From the IMG/VR virus record IMGVR_UViG_3300044691_000355, positions 62,001 through 126,000 of that record: a stretch of DNA of 64,000 nucleotides. One strand, 5' to 3'. The position numbers and the translations under genes are program-made. The stretch's first letter is position 1; each line of letters starts with the position of its first letter. Below, piece by piece: positions 23,491-34,000 of the stretch. Below the pieces are notes generated by a model, which saw nothing but the letters and a program-made list of their open reading frames with translations, had not been told where the DNA came from and ran no database searches. The stretch comes from a virus.

Positions 23491-24963
23491 TTAAGCCCTA
23501 AAGCCATTGATGTTTAGCAGCGCTGAAGCGCCATACGTTAAATTGCGCTGGTAGTCCGTCACGTAAATGCGTGAACCGTCCGGCAGCTCCACGATGTCGC
23601 CGGGCTCGATGCGCGGGTCATCGAGGATCTGCGCGTTATAGGTCGCAGACGCGCGGAACAGGTAGATCAGTTCACGCGCGGCAAACGCCCTGGCGTGCGC
23701 TTCATTCATCACGAAATCATTCGCGATATCCTGATTCTGAATCAGCCAATCTGGCACACCGGACGCGATCGCTTCTGTCGTATTGCGCGCATTGACAAAA
23801 TCGTACGGCACCCCGCGTATCTCATATATGCCTGTGCCCAAGCTCATCATGGTGAGCAGCACGGCGACAGTACCAAGCGTTTCGATTAGACGCCCTATCG
23901 GTATGGTGAAACCGGCAGACGCAATAAATCCGCCGACAACCACACCGTCAGGAATGAATGACGAAGCAATCATGGCGCCTAGCCCAACCGTTGCAAGTGT
24001 CGGTGCCCATGCCGACGTGTGGACTTGTATCTGCCCATGAACCTGATCAAACACGACATAATTTTCTGAGCAAAACGAAAACAATCCAGAATTAGCAGAC
24101 TGCCTGATGACCAGATAGGTATTTTTGGCGCGCTGCGTATGATCCTGACTGAACCATATGTCCAAATTCTGATGTAGTTGAAAAAATCCGGCCGTGATGT
24201 TGGCCGTAGCGATCACCTGATCCTGATGCACGACTTCAGACAGATTAGGATCGAGCCACAGAATCCGCACAGACGTAAACGCGGTGGTCTTCTTTGACCC
24301 GGTGATAGCGATCACGCGGTCTTGCGTCAGCACAATATCGGAAGCCCTCGCAAGGTTGCGCGAGATGCCTTTGAGCACGCCGCGCGCGTCCACGAAGGGA
24401 TCGATGCCAGATGAGAGCAATGCGCCCGTCAGCATGCCCCAAGCGTCCATGTTGGATAACTGCAAGTTGGTGTGCACAGTGTAGATGCTCGTCATCGGTA
24501 GCGCTATTTCGAGCGGCGTCAATCCGACCGATGCCGCGATGTCTGTGGCGATCTGGATGACGGGCGTTCCGGCGGCATATAGGTTGGTGACACGCTTGAT
24601 GCTCTTCCACGCCGGTGTGTTGTCGCGCGAGTACGCCTTGATGCTCAGCAAGTGATTGCCGCTCTCCATGGTGTAATTGCTGATCGAGTCGATGATGCCG
24701 ACCCACAGCGTTTGTCCGAGCATCTGCACCTCGATCAGTTCGCCGGTCTGCGGCTGGTTGGTGCCGTTTAATTGCGTGTGATAGGTGAATTTGATATCGG
24801 CGTCTTTGGAGGTGTGCTTGCTTCCCGCAGACACGTATGCCGTTAAGTCGATGGCATCTGTCGCGGTGCCATTGATAATTTGCGCAAACGTCGCCGTGGG
24901 GTGGCGGATCACGCTGAATGAGCGATTAGAGTCTTTCGGGAATGGCTGCCAGCGCGGGTCCAT
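23491..24963 (-). CDS. Tail hub / tail-tip protein
   Basis: 490 residues from ATG 24963, which overlaps the preceding stop (TGATG). It begins with DPRWQPFPKDSNRSFSVIRH. The first half has the strand pattern of a phage tail hub (TGELIEVQMLGQTLWVGIID). A hydrophobic Gly-rich segment at about 325-380 resembles a membrane-inserting or packing region, followed by a final beta domain (EPGDIVELPDGSRIYVTDYQ). Position after the tape measure and tip proteins supports a baseplate role. Confidence 0.6.
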   Translation of the reverse strand: MDPRWQPFPKDSNRSFSVIRHPTATFAQIINGTATDAIDLTAYVSAGSKHTSKDADIKFTYHTQLNGTNQPQTGELIEVQMLGQTLWVGIIDSISNYTMESGNHLLSIKAYSRDNTPAWKSIKRVTNLYAAGTPVIQIATDIAASVGLTPLEIALPMTSIYTVHTNLQLSNMDAWGMLTGALLSSGIDPFVDARGVLKGISRNLARASDIVLTQDRVIAITGSKKTTAFTSVRILWLDPNLSEVVHQDQVIATANITAGFFQLHQNLDIWFSQDHTQRAKNTYLVIRQSANSGLFSFCSENYVVFDQVHGQIQVHTSAWAPTLATVGLGAMIASSFIPDGVVVGGFIASAGFTIPIGRLIETLGTVAVLLTMMSLGTGIYEIRGVPYDFVNARNTTEAIASGVPDWLIQNQDIANDFVMNEAHARAFAARELIYLFRASATYNAQILDDPRIEPGDIVELPDGSRIYVTDYQRNLTYGASALLNINGFRA

Positions 24964-25529
24964 CAGGGTGCTCTTCCTAAGATGCGCATGGTCAAGGTCA
25001 CTGGCTCCGTCACCCAATTGTCATCGTTGGCGTAATGGTTGAGCACCGTGCCGTCGTAGCGCTCGCGGATGTTTTTTAAGCCTGAGCCAACGCACACATT
25101 GATCATGATCACTTGAAAGCCAAGCGTTGTCGCGTAGTTGGGCCACCACTGCACGGGTGTACCTGTCACAGGGTCAGGTGGGTTTTGCCAGAATGCGAGT
25201 ACATGACGCAGCCACGTGGCGCTGACGTTAGGGTCATTAATCCAGTGCTCCTCGACGATTACGTCGCGGATATCGCCCTGCCACAGCGTGTTGATGGCGC
25301 CTTGCAGCGTCTTCTGCGTGCTCCACGTCGGCGCGATGATCACGTCCTGGTCGAGATTCACCCACTCATCCGGCGAGTAGTCGTAGTCAAGGGTGCCAAG
25401 CGTCGGATGAATCAGCCGACCGAGGCCGGTGCCAGGCGAGATGAGCGGCAGGATCGGAATCGGTACGGTTTCGGTGACGACAGAACCCGCACCGATGGTA
25501 AAGGTAGAGGAACTTGAAAGTGTGCTCAT
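24963..25529 (-). CDS. Minor tail protein
   Basis: 188 residues. Contains GRLIHPTLGTLDYDYSPDEW and repeated Trp/Tyr-rich strands, a pattern of siphovirus tail-tip proteins. Overlaps both neighbours by a few bases. The exact position in the tip is unknown. Confidence 0.55.
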   Translation of the reverse strand: MSTLSSSSTFTIGAGSVVTETVPIPILPLISPGTGLGRLIHPTLGTLDYDYSPDEWVNLDQDVIIAPTWSTQKTLQGAINTLWQGDIRDVIVEEHWINDPNVSATWLRHVLAFWQNPPDPVTGTPVQWWPNYATTLGFQVIMINVCVGSGLKNIRERYDGTVLNHYANDDNWVTEPVTLTMRILGRAP

Positions 25530-27097
25530 GAGTGGTGTGCCGGTGCTGATAGGTAGGCCACGTTCGTCGTGTTGCCGCTGTTGTCTTCAATGCTCAAGCC
25601 GCCGATCGTCGCGCCGCTGACACCAAGATCAGCCAACGGAATCTCATACACGGTGTAGTTAGGCGAACCGCTGCTCCAGTTGATGCCGTAGTCCGCATCG
25701 CAGTAGGTGAGGCTTCCCGCGGAGATCGTGATCGGTGTGCCGGTGGGTGAACCTGAAGTGTCGTAATACTGAACTTTCCAGTCATTGCCGGTCAGTGTCG
25801 GCGTGATTGCGAAGGTCAAATGAGTATGCGGCGTAAGATCGAAGCCGCCCGCAAAGTTCACGCGCCACTTGGCGTGGGCGGCGGTCATGGTGAGTTTGAT
25901 CGCCTGCATCTGCGTTTGCAGCCAAGTACTGCAACAGCTTTGGCCGGTGAAATTGCCGCCCGGCGAGCTGACCGTCCACGACGTACCGGAACCGCTGGCT
26001 ATCGTGCCCCACACGACGGGCTGTGCGCCGGTCTGGAAGTAGACTAATTGCTCACCGATGACGGGCGTAGAGCCTGTCAACCCCGATATCGTCAAAGCCG
26101 AACCGATTAGCGTGCCGGTGAAAGAATTGGCCTTTGGCGGCTGATTGCACGAGTACAGCGCGGAGTTGACGGTGGTCGGATTGAACGCATAGTTCGCGGT
26201 TAGGCCTGTGCTCGCATCCGTCCATCCCGCTTGAAGTCCCGCAACGTTCGGATCACCGTTGTGAATCCACGAAAGATTTCCGGCGACAAACTGAACGTTG
26301 TCCAATTGAAAACTTAGGCCAGTCGGGAAATTGCCATTGTCTTGCATCGCGAACTTGTAGTAGTTTCCCGAACCCAGCACGCCGAAAAATGACAGCGGGA
26401 CCTTCAAGCCGGTAAGCCACGTGTTAGGCGTCAGCGTGCCGATGCCGGGAACGTTTGGCAGCGAGTTGCAGTAGGCGCAGACATTGATGTCGTTGCCAGT
26501 CGAGCGGGTTGCGTGGCCGCTGACGCCGATGTTCGACCCAGTGGCGCAGTACAGGTCAAACTGCAGGTACGTATACTGAGATATGTCCTGTCCGTTCGGG
26601 GGCGACACCGCCCAGTTGGTGGCCTGCTGCCAGCCGCTAGCCGGATGCACCAAATTAGATTGGGTATGACCAGGTTGCGGATTCCCGGTGTAATTATAAT
26701 CGTGCGCCGGTGTGGCGCCGTACGAGTAATCAGTAAACGCAGGCCACTTGCTCGTATCAATCACGCCGTTCGAGTACATCATCAAATTGCCGCCGCCGCC
26801 GATGATGTATGAGGCGCTGCCGATGGAACTTGGCGTATGGCCCGGCGCGGTTGCGAGCACTCTAAGGATTTGGCTTGAACTCACCGTGATCGGTGTCGCA
26901 TACACCGTACTTCCGGTTGTCGGCGTCGAACCGTCGACGGTGTAGTACATCGTGTTACTTGGCGTCGCACACGATGGTGTCACGGTCTGCGCAGTTAAAT
27001 ATGAACCGGCAGCTGGCGAGAACGTGGGTGTCGCCGTTTGCGGAAGCGATGCCGCGACCACGTTTAAGTGATACGTCTTCGTGATCGAGCTTGGCAT
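25526..27097 (-). CDS. Tail protein with chitobiase-type and carbohydrate-binding-like domains
   Basis: 523 residues. Residues about 15-97 match a CHB_HEX_C-type module (ATPTFSPAAGSYLTAQTVTP, then YYTVDGSTPTTGS and AYIIGG-like end). The remaining 420 residues form two beta-sandwich-like regions (YLQFDLYCATGSNIGVSG; LSFQLDNVQF), typical of carbohydrate-binding modules. It follows the glycosidase gene at 27108, so it may help that enzyme hold a surface polysaccharide. Confidence 0.6.
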   Translation of the reverse strand: MPSSITKTYHLNVVAASLPQTATPTFSPAAGSYLTAQTVTPSCATPSNTMYYTVDGSTPTTGSTVYATPITVSSSQILRVLATAPGHTPSSIGSASYIIGGGGNLMMYSNGVIDTSKWPAFTDYSYGATPAHDYNYTGNPQPGHTQSNLVHPASGWQQATNWAVSPPNGQDISQYTYLQFDLYCATGSNIGVSGHATRSTGNDINVCAYCNSLPNVPGIGTLTPNTWLTGLKVPLSFFGVLGSGNYYKFAMQDNGNFPTGLSFQLDNVQFVAGNLSWIHNGDPNVAGLQAGWTDASTGLTANYAFNPTTVNSALYSCNQPPKANSFTGTLIGSALTISGLTGSTPVIGEQLVYFQTGAQPVVWGTIASGSGTSWTVSSPGGNFTGQSCCSTWLQTQMQAIKLTMTAAHAKWRVNFAGGFDLTPHTHLTFAITPTLTGNDWKVQYYDTSGSPTGTPITISAGSLTYCDADYGINWSSGSPNYTVYEIPLADLGVSGATIGGLSIEDNSGNTTNVAYLSAPAHHS

Positions 27098-27107
27098 TAG
27101 ATATTCC

Positions 27108-29885
27108 TCATGAACTGTCCGTGAGCGTCACAGCAATGGTGTTCATCGATGTGCTCATCGGCGGCATACCGGTTATCGTCCATGTCGTCGTATCGCTACT
27201 AATCGTCGGCGGCGTTGCCCATGACGGAACCCCTGTAGCGCCCCATACATACGGCTTCACGCCACCACTGCCGGTGAGCGTTTGCGTATACGCCACGCCT
27301 TCTTCTGCATCGGGGAAATCTGGCGATGGCTCCATATCCAATGGATCTGGCGTCGGCGCGACACTGCCGCTCCAATAGGTGTAGTCGAGCGTGCCCGCAG
27401 GATCGCCCGCAGATCCAAATATCTGCACGGCAGCCGATGCAGAAATAACCGTGGTCGTGCCGCGATTCAGTTTCAGTATCGGAGTACCGGCTGCGAGCGG
27501 CATCGTGTACACGCTCAATCCGGCAGCAGCCGCGAACGTTGCGGATGCCGTCCCCACGCTGATCGTGATCGTGCCCGGCGCCGTCAGCATCGCGACCACT
27601 TCTATCAGATCGGACGGCGTACCAGCGACGCACGTGAAGTTGTCCACTTGACTCGGATGCGCGGCGCCGATCGGCATGCGTCTATAAAAATAGTACAGCC
27701 GATCTGCAACAATGGTCGGTGGCGATCCGGTCAAATACGATGCGGCGTAATACGCGCCCAGGTCTGAAAACCCATTGCCCATGTTTGGATTCAGCGTCGC
27801 ATCCGTGCACGGCTGGATTTGGCTTGACTCTGAGAAGTCGCTCCACGTCACATACTGCACCCAGTCCGAGCCGCCATTAATCGCGCTCTCCCACGACTTG
27901 CGCATGGTTTGGCTATTGTTAGCTTCCCAAAATATTTGGTCTTTCGACCTGAATTGCTGCATCGAAATCGGCATCATGTACTTGAGGCCGTTGCCGTGGG
28001 CGATCGTAGGATTCGGCTGTAGCGCGATCGCGGCACTCGGTATCGCGGTTCCCCATGCGCCGAGGCCATAGCTCACCGGATCAAGAGAACCCGCATCGGA
28101 CGGACCACCGAGCAACACAGGAATGAATTTGGTGGTGATGCCAGCGCCAGCCAAAGTGGTCATCATCGACGTCCAATACGATGCCGCCTGCAGGTCTGCC
28201 TTATAGGCCGCGAATAAAATCTCACCGGTCGATAGCGTGTAGATGCATGGCTTGCTGGCGACCGCTTCAATAATCGACGCTGCGTCTGCCGCGCTGATCG
28301 CGCCCAATGACACCATGTCGAGCATGACCATAATCATGAATCGAGCGTCAACCACCGCAGCCGCCGCCAACAACGTTTGCAGTTTGCCGGTAGGGCTCAA
28401 GGCATCGGCGAGATTTAAGACATCGAATGCGAACGCCGTGATGCCGCGCGCCATCGCCATGCGAACTTCAGTTTCCATGTTGTCTTGCACGTAGGTGCTT
28501 GGCGACCCAGGCACTACCGGCAGCGGCCGCTGCCGCAAATAGCCGCCGTATGCCTCGTGACTGCCTGCCTCGCCCAGGGGGTCAAGAAACTGATTGTTGT
28601 AGTAGTCCATCGCCGCTGGCAGGTTGTCGAACGACAGTGGGAAGAAACCAAAATAATGGGCAAATACGACTTTGGATGACCCGAACATCGTGGCCAAATC
28701 CGGCATCAGGAAGGGCAAGCCAGCGACAACTCCACCTCCGCCGCCACCACCTCCGCCGCCACCACCTCCGCCGCCACCACCTCCGCCGCCGCCCGTTCCA
28801 TCATCGAGCGACGCCGTCACGACTACAGTTCCCGAGTCTAGGTCCGTCATCATGGAAACCGCCTCACCATCGCCATCGGTGATTGCCGGGAAGCCCACGA
28901 ATTCGACGATATCGGTACTCGGCGTGAAATCGATGATGGCACCGCCGATCGGTTCTCCAAGATCACCGAACAGGCGTGTCAACACCGGCACTGAGTTGTA
29001 TTTGCGCGGTGCTGCTAGCGGAATCGGGTCCATCAAGCCGGTAGCAATCGGCATCGGAAAATAGCCGTTGATCGTGCTGGTGTTTTGCCCAGTGGTATCT
29101 GGCGGCGTGTAAACCCAGGATAAAAAGCGTCGATACTTCGTGTCCCACGTGACGGTGACGCCAGGTAGCGCTGGATTGAACGCATCTTGAATCCGAAAGG
29201 AGGACAGCACGATGCCTAACGTGTAGTCGATCAAGCACATCACATGATCCGCGGTCATCACGTAGCAGCGGCCCGTGGACTCAGGCATGATCTGCACCAG
29301 ATTGGCGGGCAGCGTGACGGTGCTAATCAATGCGCCTGTGGCCAAATTGTGGATACGCAACTGATTGGCGACGTTCGCGCCCAGCAGCACTAAGTTATTG
29401 GAGGCGTCAATATTGAAAGCATCCACCGACGTAATGCCCGCGAACAACGAGAAGTCAAAAGCCACGACGCCATCGCTGGTGACGCCAAGCACAGGGTCCA
29501 CCTGGCACTTGAAGACTTTAAACGTCTCATCACAGCGGTAGATGGTGCCGTCGAGCGCTTGCGCGAATCGCGAGAAAATAAACAGCGTTGCTGTCGAATC
29601 GATGCGGCCTAAGTATTCACCTGTGGTCGCGTTGAAGCGATACAGCGTGTAGTTAAAGCCTGGAAAGAACACCATGTTTTGCGTAAGCCACAAGTAGATC
29701 ACTTCGTAGCCGTCAACCAATTGCTCTTGGTTCAAGAAAATGACCGTGACACCTAAGCCGTCATACTCTTCGCCATAGATGCGCGGCGGCGTGGTCAACT
29801 CGGAGTGATAGATTTGCGCGCCGCCCGAGATGTTTCCTGGCAAGCGGTAAGCGAAGGGCTGAGATTGAAAGGTTTCGAGCAGCAT
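27108..29885 (-). CDS. Tail tip protein with GH71-like glycoside hydrolase on a polyglycine linker
   Basis: 925 residues. Residues about 1-290 are propeller-like repeats (IDASNNLVLLGAN; TGRCYVMTADHVMCLIDYTL). A Big_1-like Ig domain follows at about 295-365, then 21 glycines. The next 370 residues resemble family GH71 alpha-1,3-glucanases: VVFAHYFGFFP, MAMARGITAFAFDVL and FMIMVMLDMVS as TIM-barrel strands. The end (about 845-925) is an Ig-like module (WGATGVPSWAT...TTTWTITGMPPM) also found in the neck protein at 39303. It is probably a virion depolymerase. Confidence 0.65.
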   Translation of the reverse strand: MLLETFQSQPFAYRLPGNISGGAQIYHSELTTPPRIYGEEYDGLGVTVIFLNQEQLVDGYEVIYLWLTQNMVFFPGFNYTLYRFNATTGEYLGRIDSTATLFIFSRFAQALDGTIYRCDETFKVFKCQVDPVLGVTSDGVVAFDFSLFAGITSVDAFNIDASNNLVLLGANVANQLRIHNLATGALISTVTLPANLVQIMPESTGRCYVMTADHVMCLIDYTLGIVLSSFRIQDAFNPALPGVTVTWDTKYRRFLSWVYTPPDTTGQNTSTINGYFPMPIATGLMDPIPLAAPRKYNSVPVLTRLFGDLGEPIGGAIIDFTPSTDIVEFVGFPAITDGDGEAVSMMTDLDSGTVVVTASLDDGTGGGGGGGGGGGGGGGGGGGGGVVAGLPFLMPDLATMFGSSKVVFAHYFGFFPLSFDNLPAAMDYYNNQFLDPLGEAGSHEAYGGYLRQRPLPVVPGSPSTYVQDNMETEVRMAMARGITAFAFDVLNLADALSPTGKLQTLLAAAAVVDARFMIMVMLDMVSLGAISAADAASIIEAVASKPCIYTLSTGEILFAAYKADLQAASYWTSMMTTLAGAGITTKFIPVLLGGPSDAGSLDPVSYGLGAWGTAIPSAAIALQPNPTIAHGNGLKYMMPISMQQFRSKDQIFWEANNSQTMRKSWESAINGGSDWVQYVTWSDFSESSQIQPCTDATLNPNMGNGFSDLGAYYAASYLTGSPPTIVADRLYYFYRRMPIGAAHPSQVDNFTCVAGTPSDLIEVVAMLTAPGTITISVGTASATFAAAAGLSVYTMPLAAGTPILKLNRGTTTVISASAAVQIFGSAGDPAGTLDYTYWSGSVAPTPDPLDMEPSPDFPDAEEGVAYTQTLTGSGGVKPYVWGATGVPSWATPPTISSDTTTWTITGMPPMSTSMNTIAVTLTDSS
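28731..28793 (-). repeat. Tandem repeat encoding 21 consecutive glycines
   Basis: The + strand shows a 15-bp unit CCACCACCTCCGCCG repeated about four times, read on the - strand as uninterrupted glycine codons. It joins the Ig-like and glycosidase parts of the protein. Such a repeat can change length by slippage without changing frame only in 3-bp steps, so linker length may vary. Confidence 0.9.
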
Positions 29886-30811
29886 CAGAAGTTAAACTGC
29901 GCGTCGACGGCGACGCTTCCCGATGAGCCCACAGGGATGATCAATGTGTTGATGGCGGTCCCAGTGGCATCGGTCGCGCTTTGTGGTTCAGCCAATGTTC
30001 CGGTACCCGACCCAATTGACCAATTGATCAATTCGCCTACACACGGCTCACTTTGCGCGCCGAGTAATTGCACGCTGACTTGAGAGGCGATACCTGCCCC
30101 GACAGAAGGTGAGGCAACAGGGTTTGATAACGAATCCGGTGCCGTCGCATCCGCCAAGATTTTTATCTGCTGAGATTTCATCTCGACAAAGACATCGTAC
30201 TTCGGCACATACCAACAGCCGTCTGGCGCCTCACCGATAAATAACGTCGCGCCAATTTGCGTTTTTAAGGACACATCATAAAAGCGTATCTGCCCGGCAT
30301 TGAAGATGAGGCAAATTTCGGTGGTCGAGCGCCCGCGCGACACATTGACCAGCGTGCCGCCCGTGAAAGGTGCGGCAAAGGTGTACTCAGGCGTAAACGT
30401 CGTGCCGTCGTGCGTGGCCAGCACTTGCACATCGGAACCGGTGTTATAGAAAGCCAAATACCGATCCGCTGCGATCACCTTGATGCGAAATACTGAAACG
30501 CCCGTGAGCAAAGAAACTGGGTCCGGATTGCCAGCCAGATAATTGAAGTTGAAAAGATCCGTGACCGTGGCGACCGCAAGACCGCGGACACTGCGAAGGT
30601 CGAGGACGGGGCTAAAGCTCGAGCCGTTGAAAGTGCTGCGCGGACCTTGCGCATTGCCGTCCATCTGCACCGCGTAGAATCCATAGGCTGAAACAGGATT
30701 TACTACTGCCAGCAGCCCCAACCCCCGCATCCACGTATAGCCGGTGACGGATGCGACCGGCACACCGCCGACGTTGACATTCACAGGTCCGTATAAGACC
30801 TCAAGCGCCAT
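29885..30811 (-). CDS. Tail protein with propeller-like and Ig-like (Big_1) domains
   Basis: 308 residues. The body has repeated beta strands similar in style to the N-terminus of the neighbouring 925-residue protein (FYNTGSDVQVLATHDGTTFT; CLIFNAGQIRFYDV). The end, about 235-308, is a Big_1-like Ig domain (VSVQLLGAQSEPCVGELINW, then SGTGTLAEPQSATDATG). Tail-tip decoration or carbohydrate contact is likely. Confidence 0.55.
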   Translation of the reverse strand: MALEVLYGPVNVNVGGVPVASVTGYTWMRGLGLLAVVNPVSAYGFYAVQMDGNAQGPRSTFNGSSFSPVLDLRSVRGLAVATVTDLFNFNYLAGNPDPVSLLTGVSVFRIKVIAADRYLAFYNTGSDVQVLATHDGTTFTPEYTFAAPFTGGTLVNVSRGRSTTEICLIFNAGQIRFYDVSLKTQIGATLFIGEAPDGCWYVPKYDVFVEMKSQQIKILADATAPDSLSNPVASPSVGAGIASQVSVQLLGAQSEPCVGELINWSIGSGTGTLAEPQSATDATGTAINTLIIPVGSSGSVAVDAQFNF

Positions 30812-31022
30812 ACTGCGCCTCGATCACCGCCGTGGTGCCGGATGTACCTGGGACGTACTTCGCCGCAGCTCGCCCCTGGGCATCGGTGAAATGAGTGATC
30901 GGCGTTAAGGTGCCGTCTCCGGAGGCGATCGACCACGTAACCGCTCGATTCGGCAAGCCTGACAGCACCACCATAGCCCCGGTCGAATCGGCGTAGACGC
31001 TGGACGGATAGACGGTCAGCAT
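30801..31022 (-). CDS. Single Ig-like (Big_1-type) domain tail protein
   Basis: 73 residues amounting to one bacterial Ig-like domain: MVVLSGLPNRAVTWSIASGD, GTLTPITHFTDAQGRAAAKY. The fold is complete, so this is a stand-alone decorating module and not obviously a fragment. It overlaps the tape-measure stop and the next gene. Confidence 0.6.
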   Translation of the reverse strand: MLTVYPSSVYADSTGAMVVLSGLPNRAVTWSIASGDGTLTPITHFTDAQGRAAAKYVPGTSGTTAVIEAQYGA

Positions 31023-34000
31023 CAGCGTTTCGCGTACGCGTCGACGATGTAGCGGTCGATGAAATCCTGCATCGTCATGTTCGCGTGTTCAGACGACAGG
31101 ACCAAATTGACAGCGGTCGGAGCGCCCTGGCCGGCGTAGCGTGGCGCGCCGACGCCTCCAGACACTTGCCCAGCCGCTCGTGGCATCGACACGCTTGGCG
31201 TGTTCGTGGCGGGCGCCGCAGGTAGCACGATGCCGCCGTCGGCATAGCCTTGCGCAGAGAACATCCGTGGCACGGCGTAAGCGCTGCCGAGCTGCGCCAG
31301 CCTGCCGGTGCTTTCAGGCCCGGTCGGGCCGCCCGGATAGACGAAGCCGCCGCTGGAATAGCCGCCCTCGCCCCAGGACGACACCGCGGCCATGCCCTTG
31401 TCATTGAAGGCGGTCAGGAACTGCATGGCCCCTGGCTGACTCACCACTTCGGCCCGATGCACGAATTCACCGGCATGCACGACGCCTGCAGGCTCGTATT
31501 TGCCGCCGGCCCCGGTGTAGCCGCCGGCGTCGTAAACCGGTGGCAACGTCGAGGCAAGGCCTGAGATGGTAGTGGGATCCAAGGCTGGCGCGGTGGCTGA
31601 GATGGCGCCGCTAGTCAGGTCCGGACCCGCACCGCTCGAGGGTCCTTTGAGCCCCTTCGTCGCTATGCCCGCGAGGCCCATCACCAATGAAAAAATGCCC
31701 TTATCGCTGTTCGTTTTGCTGTAGGTATTACTGCCGCCCGCAGCCAAGCCCGTGCCCGGTTGTGTCGCGGCGTTACCCAGGCTGGCGATAAATTGGGTGA
31801 TCGTCTGTCCGGCGATCTGCCCGCCTTGCGCCATCGAGGCGGTAAGCGTGCTACCCGCTTGGTTGCCGCCCGTGTTGAGCGCCGTGTTGATCGTGGCGCC
31901 GACCTGATTGACCGATGTCGGCGAGATTGTGGCGGCCGGCGCATCCGCGGGGGTCAATCCCGAAAAGGCAGGCGATTTGACCGCGCCGCCATCGGCGTAG
32001 CCAGCTCCCTTGACGAACCCGCCGCCCGCGTAACCAGCGACAGCTTGCATGCCGCGATCGTTGAAGTCAGACAGGAATGACAGCGCGCCGGGCTGCCTGA
32101 CGACCTCAGCGCGGTGCACGAACTCCTGGCCATGCACGATGCCCGCCGGTTCTCGCGTACTACCTGAGCCCGTGTAGCCGCCCGTGGCAAGGGGCACCAA
32201 CAGCGATGTAGCGTCCGGGCTTACCGCAGGCGTCCCGCCGCCAAGCCCGAACAGAGGGCCTAAGTCGCTTCCGCCGACAGAGCTCGGATTGGCGCCCGAC
32301 AGCGATTCGGTGATGGCGGTCGCCAAGGTGGTCGCGCCGGTCGCGAAAGATGCGCTTAAGGCCGTCGACACGGTGCTCGAGCCAGCGGTGAACGCCGCTG
32401 AGATGGGCGCCGCGCTGGCCGCCGCACCCGCGATCCCCGTGGCACCGGCAACGCCAGCCGTCGGCGGTTTGATACCGAAAAACCCAGCAACGGACGGCAG
32501 CACGCCTGCAAAGCCACTCGGCTGCGCGCCACCTGGAGCCGATCGAGGGCTGAACAGTGACGTGCTCAAATCGTTGACCAGCCCCTTGGTGAACGTCGAG
32601 ACAAAGGCATGCTCCAGCGACTTCTCGATATTCTTGACCGCTTGATTGGCCGTCTCGGTTTTCTCGATCACGCCATCGAGCGCGGAGGACACAGAGCTTT
32701 CAAACGCGCCCTTCATCGCGGCGGTCAGTTCGCTTGTGTGCGTCTTAAGCTCAAGTATCTTGAGGCTTAGCTCACCGATTTTTTCACGGTACGCATCGGC
32801 CGCTGGTCCGCTTTGCGCATTGGCCAATGCCTGGTAGATCGGGATTTGTTTAGCGAGTGATTCAGCTTCGGCATCGTTAGCGGCGATGATTTTTTGTTGA
32901 GCCGCGGCGTGCGAGATTAACCCGGCAGACTCTTCGATCTGCACGGTCTTGGACACCGTGGCGTTGGCCTTTTCCGAAACAGAGATGGCTTTGTCAGCCT
33001 CGGTGGCCTTATCGGCAAGCTGAGCCACCGCTTGTAATTGCGTGGTCGCATCCTTCAACTGACCCACAAGTCCGATAAACGCGGCCTTGCCGGAAGCCTG
33101 GGATTCGGCTTCCAAGTCCTTGAGCGTCCTATCCCACTGTTTATGAAACGCATCGATTTCGGATTGCGCCGTGTTGCCTTGAAGCCGGGCGGTCTGCGCC
33201 TGCACACCTTCGATCTGGCCCGGCAATGTGGCCTGATCTTTTTCGGCACGAAGGTCGGCCGCTGCCTTGTCGGCCGCTGCGGCGTCGGCGAGATACTTAG
33301 TTCGCAGCGACAGGGCGGTATTGATGCCTGCGGCGGTTTTTAAGTACTCATTCGCAGCGTCAACGTTTTTAGTTTCCGCAGAAGCAAGGCCCGCGGCGAC
33401 GGCGAGGCGCTCAGATTCCGTGCGACTGATTTCCTCTTGCAAGGTAAGGTCTTTGGCATTTAGCGATTTGTCTGCGGTGGCACCTTGCTCGGCGACATCG
33501 GCACGCGTGGCCTTTTGAAACAGCACCGCGCGTTCCGGCTGGCTGATCTTGGAGGCTTTGGTGGCATCCGCGAGGTATATCTTCAACGCCTCGACGTTCT
33601 TATTCTCATCCGCGACCAGACCTTGGGAGATGTTGCGCCGCTCGTTTTGCGCGCGGTTGATCGCTTCATCCAACTGCAGGCTCTTTTCCTTGAACGTGTT
33701 TTCCTGCTTGCCGAGCTGCTGGTTGATCGCGGTAATACGATCTTGGAATACCGCGCGATTCGCAGGATCAGTGATTTCACCCGGCGTATTCAGGGCCTTT
33801 TGCAGCGCCTCACGCTTTACGATCAGTTCTTGTATGACGGCTGATTGCGAGCGCAAGCCTTGCGTCAATTTATCGACGCGCTGAAATTCTTGGGCGAGCG
33901 ATGCTGCGGTGGCTTGTGATTGCGCGGTAGCGGCTGCTTTCGAGGCGGTGTTGGCTTGCTCGGTACCGGTGCTTGCCGTGACACGACCCGGGCCGCCTGC

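Noticed and set aside
28700-28800. Short tandem repeats as a CRISPR-like array
   Set aside because: The units are 15 bp without spacers and are in-frame glycine codons.
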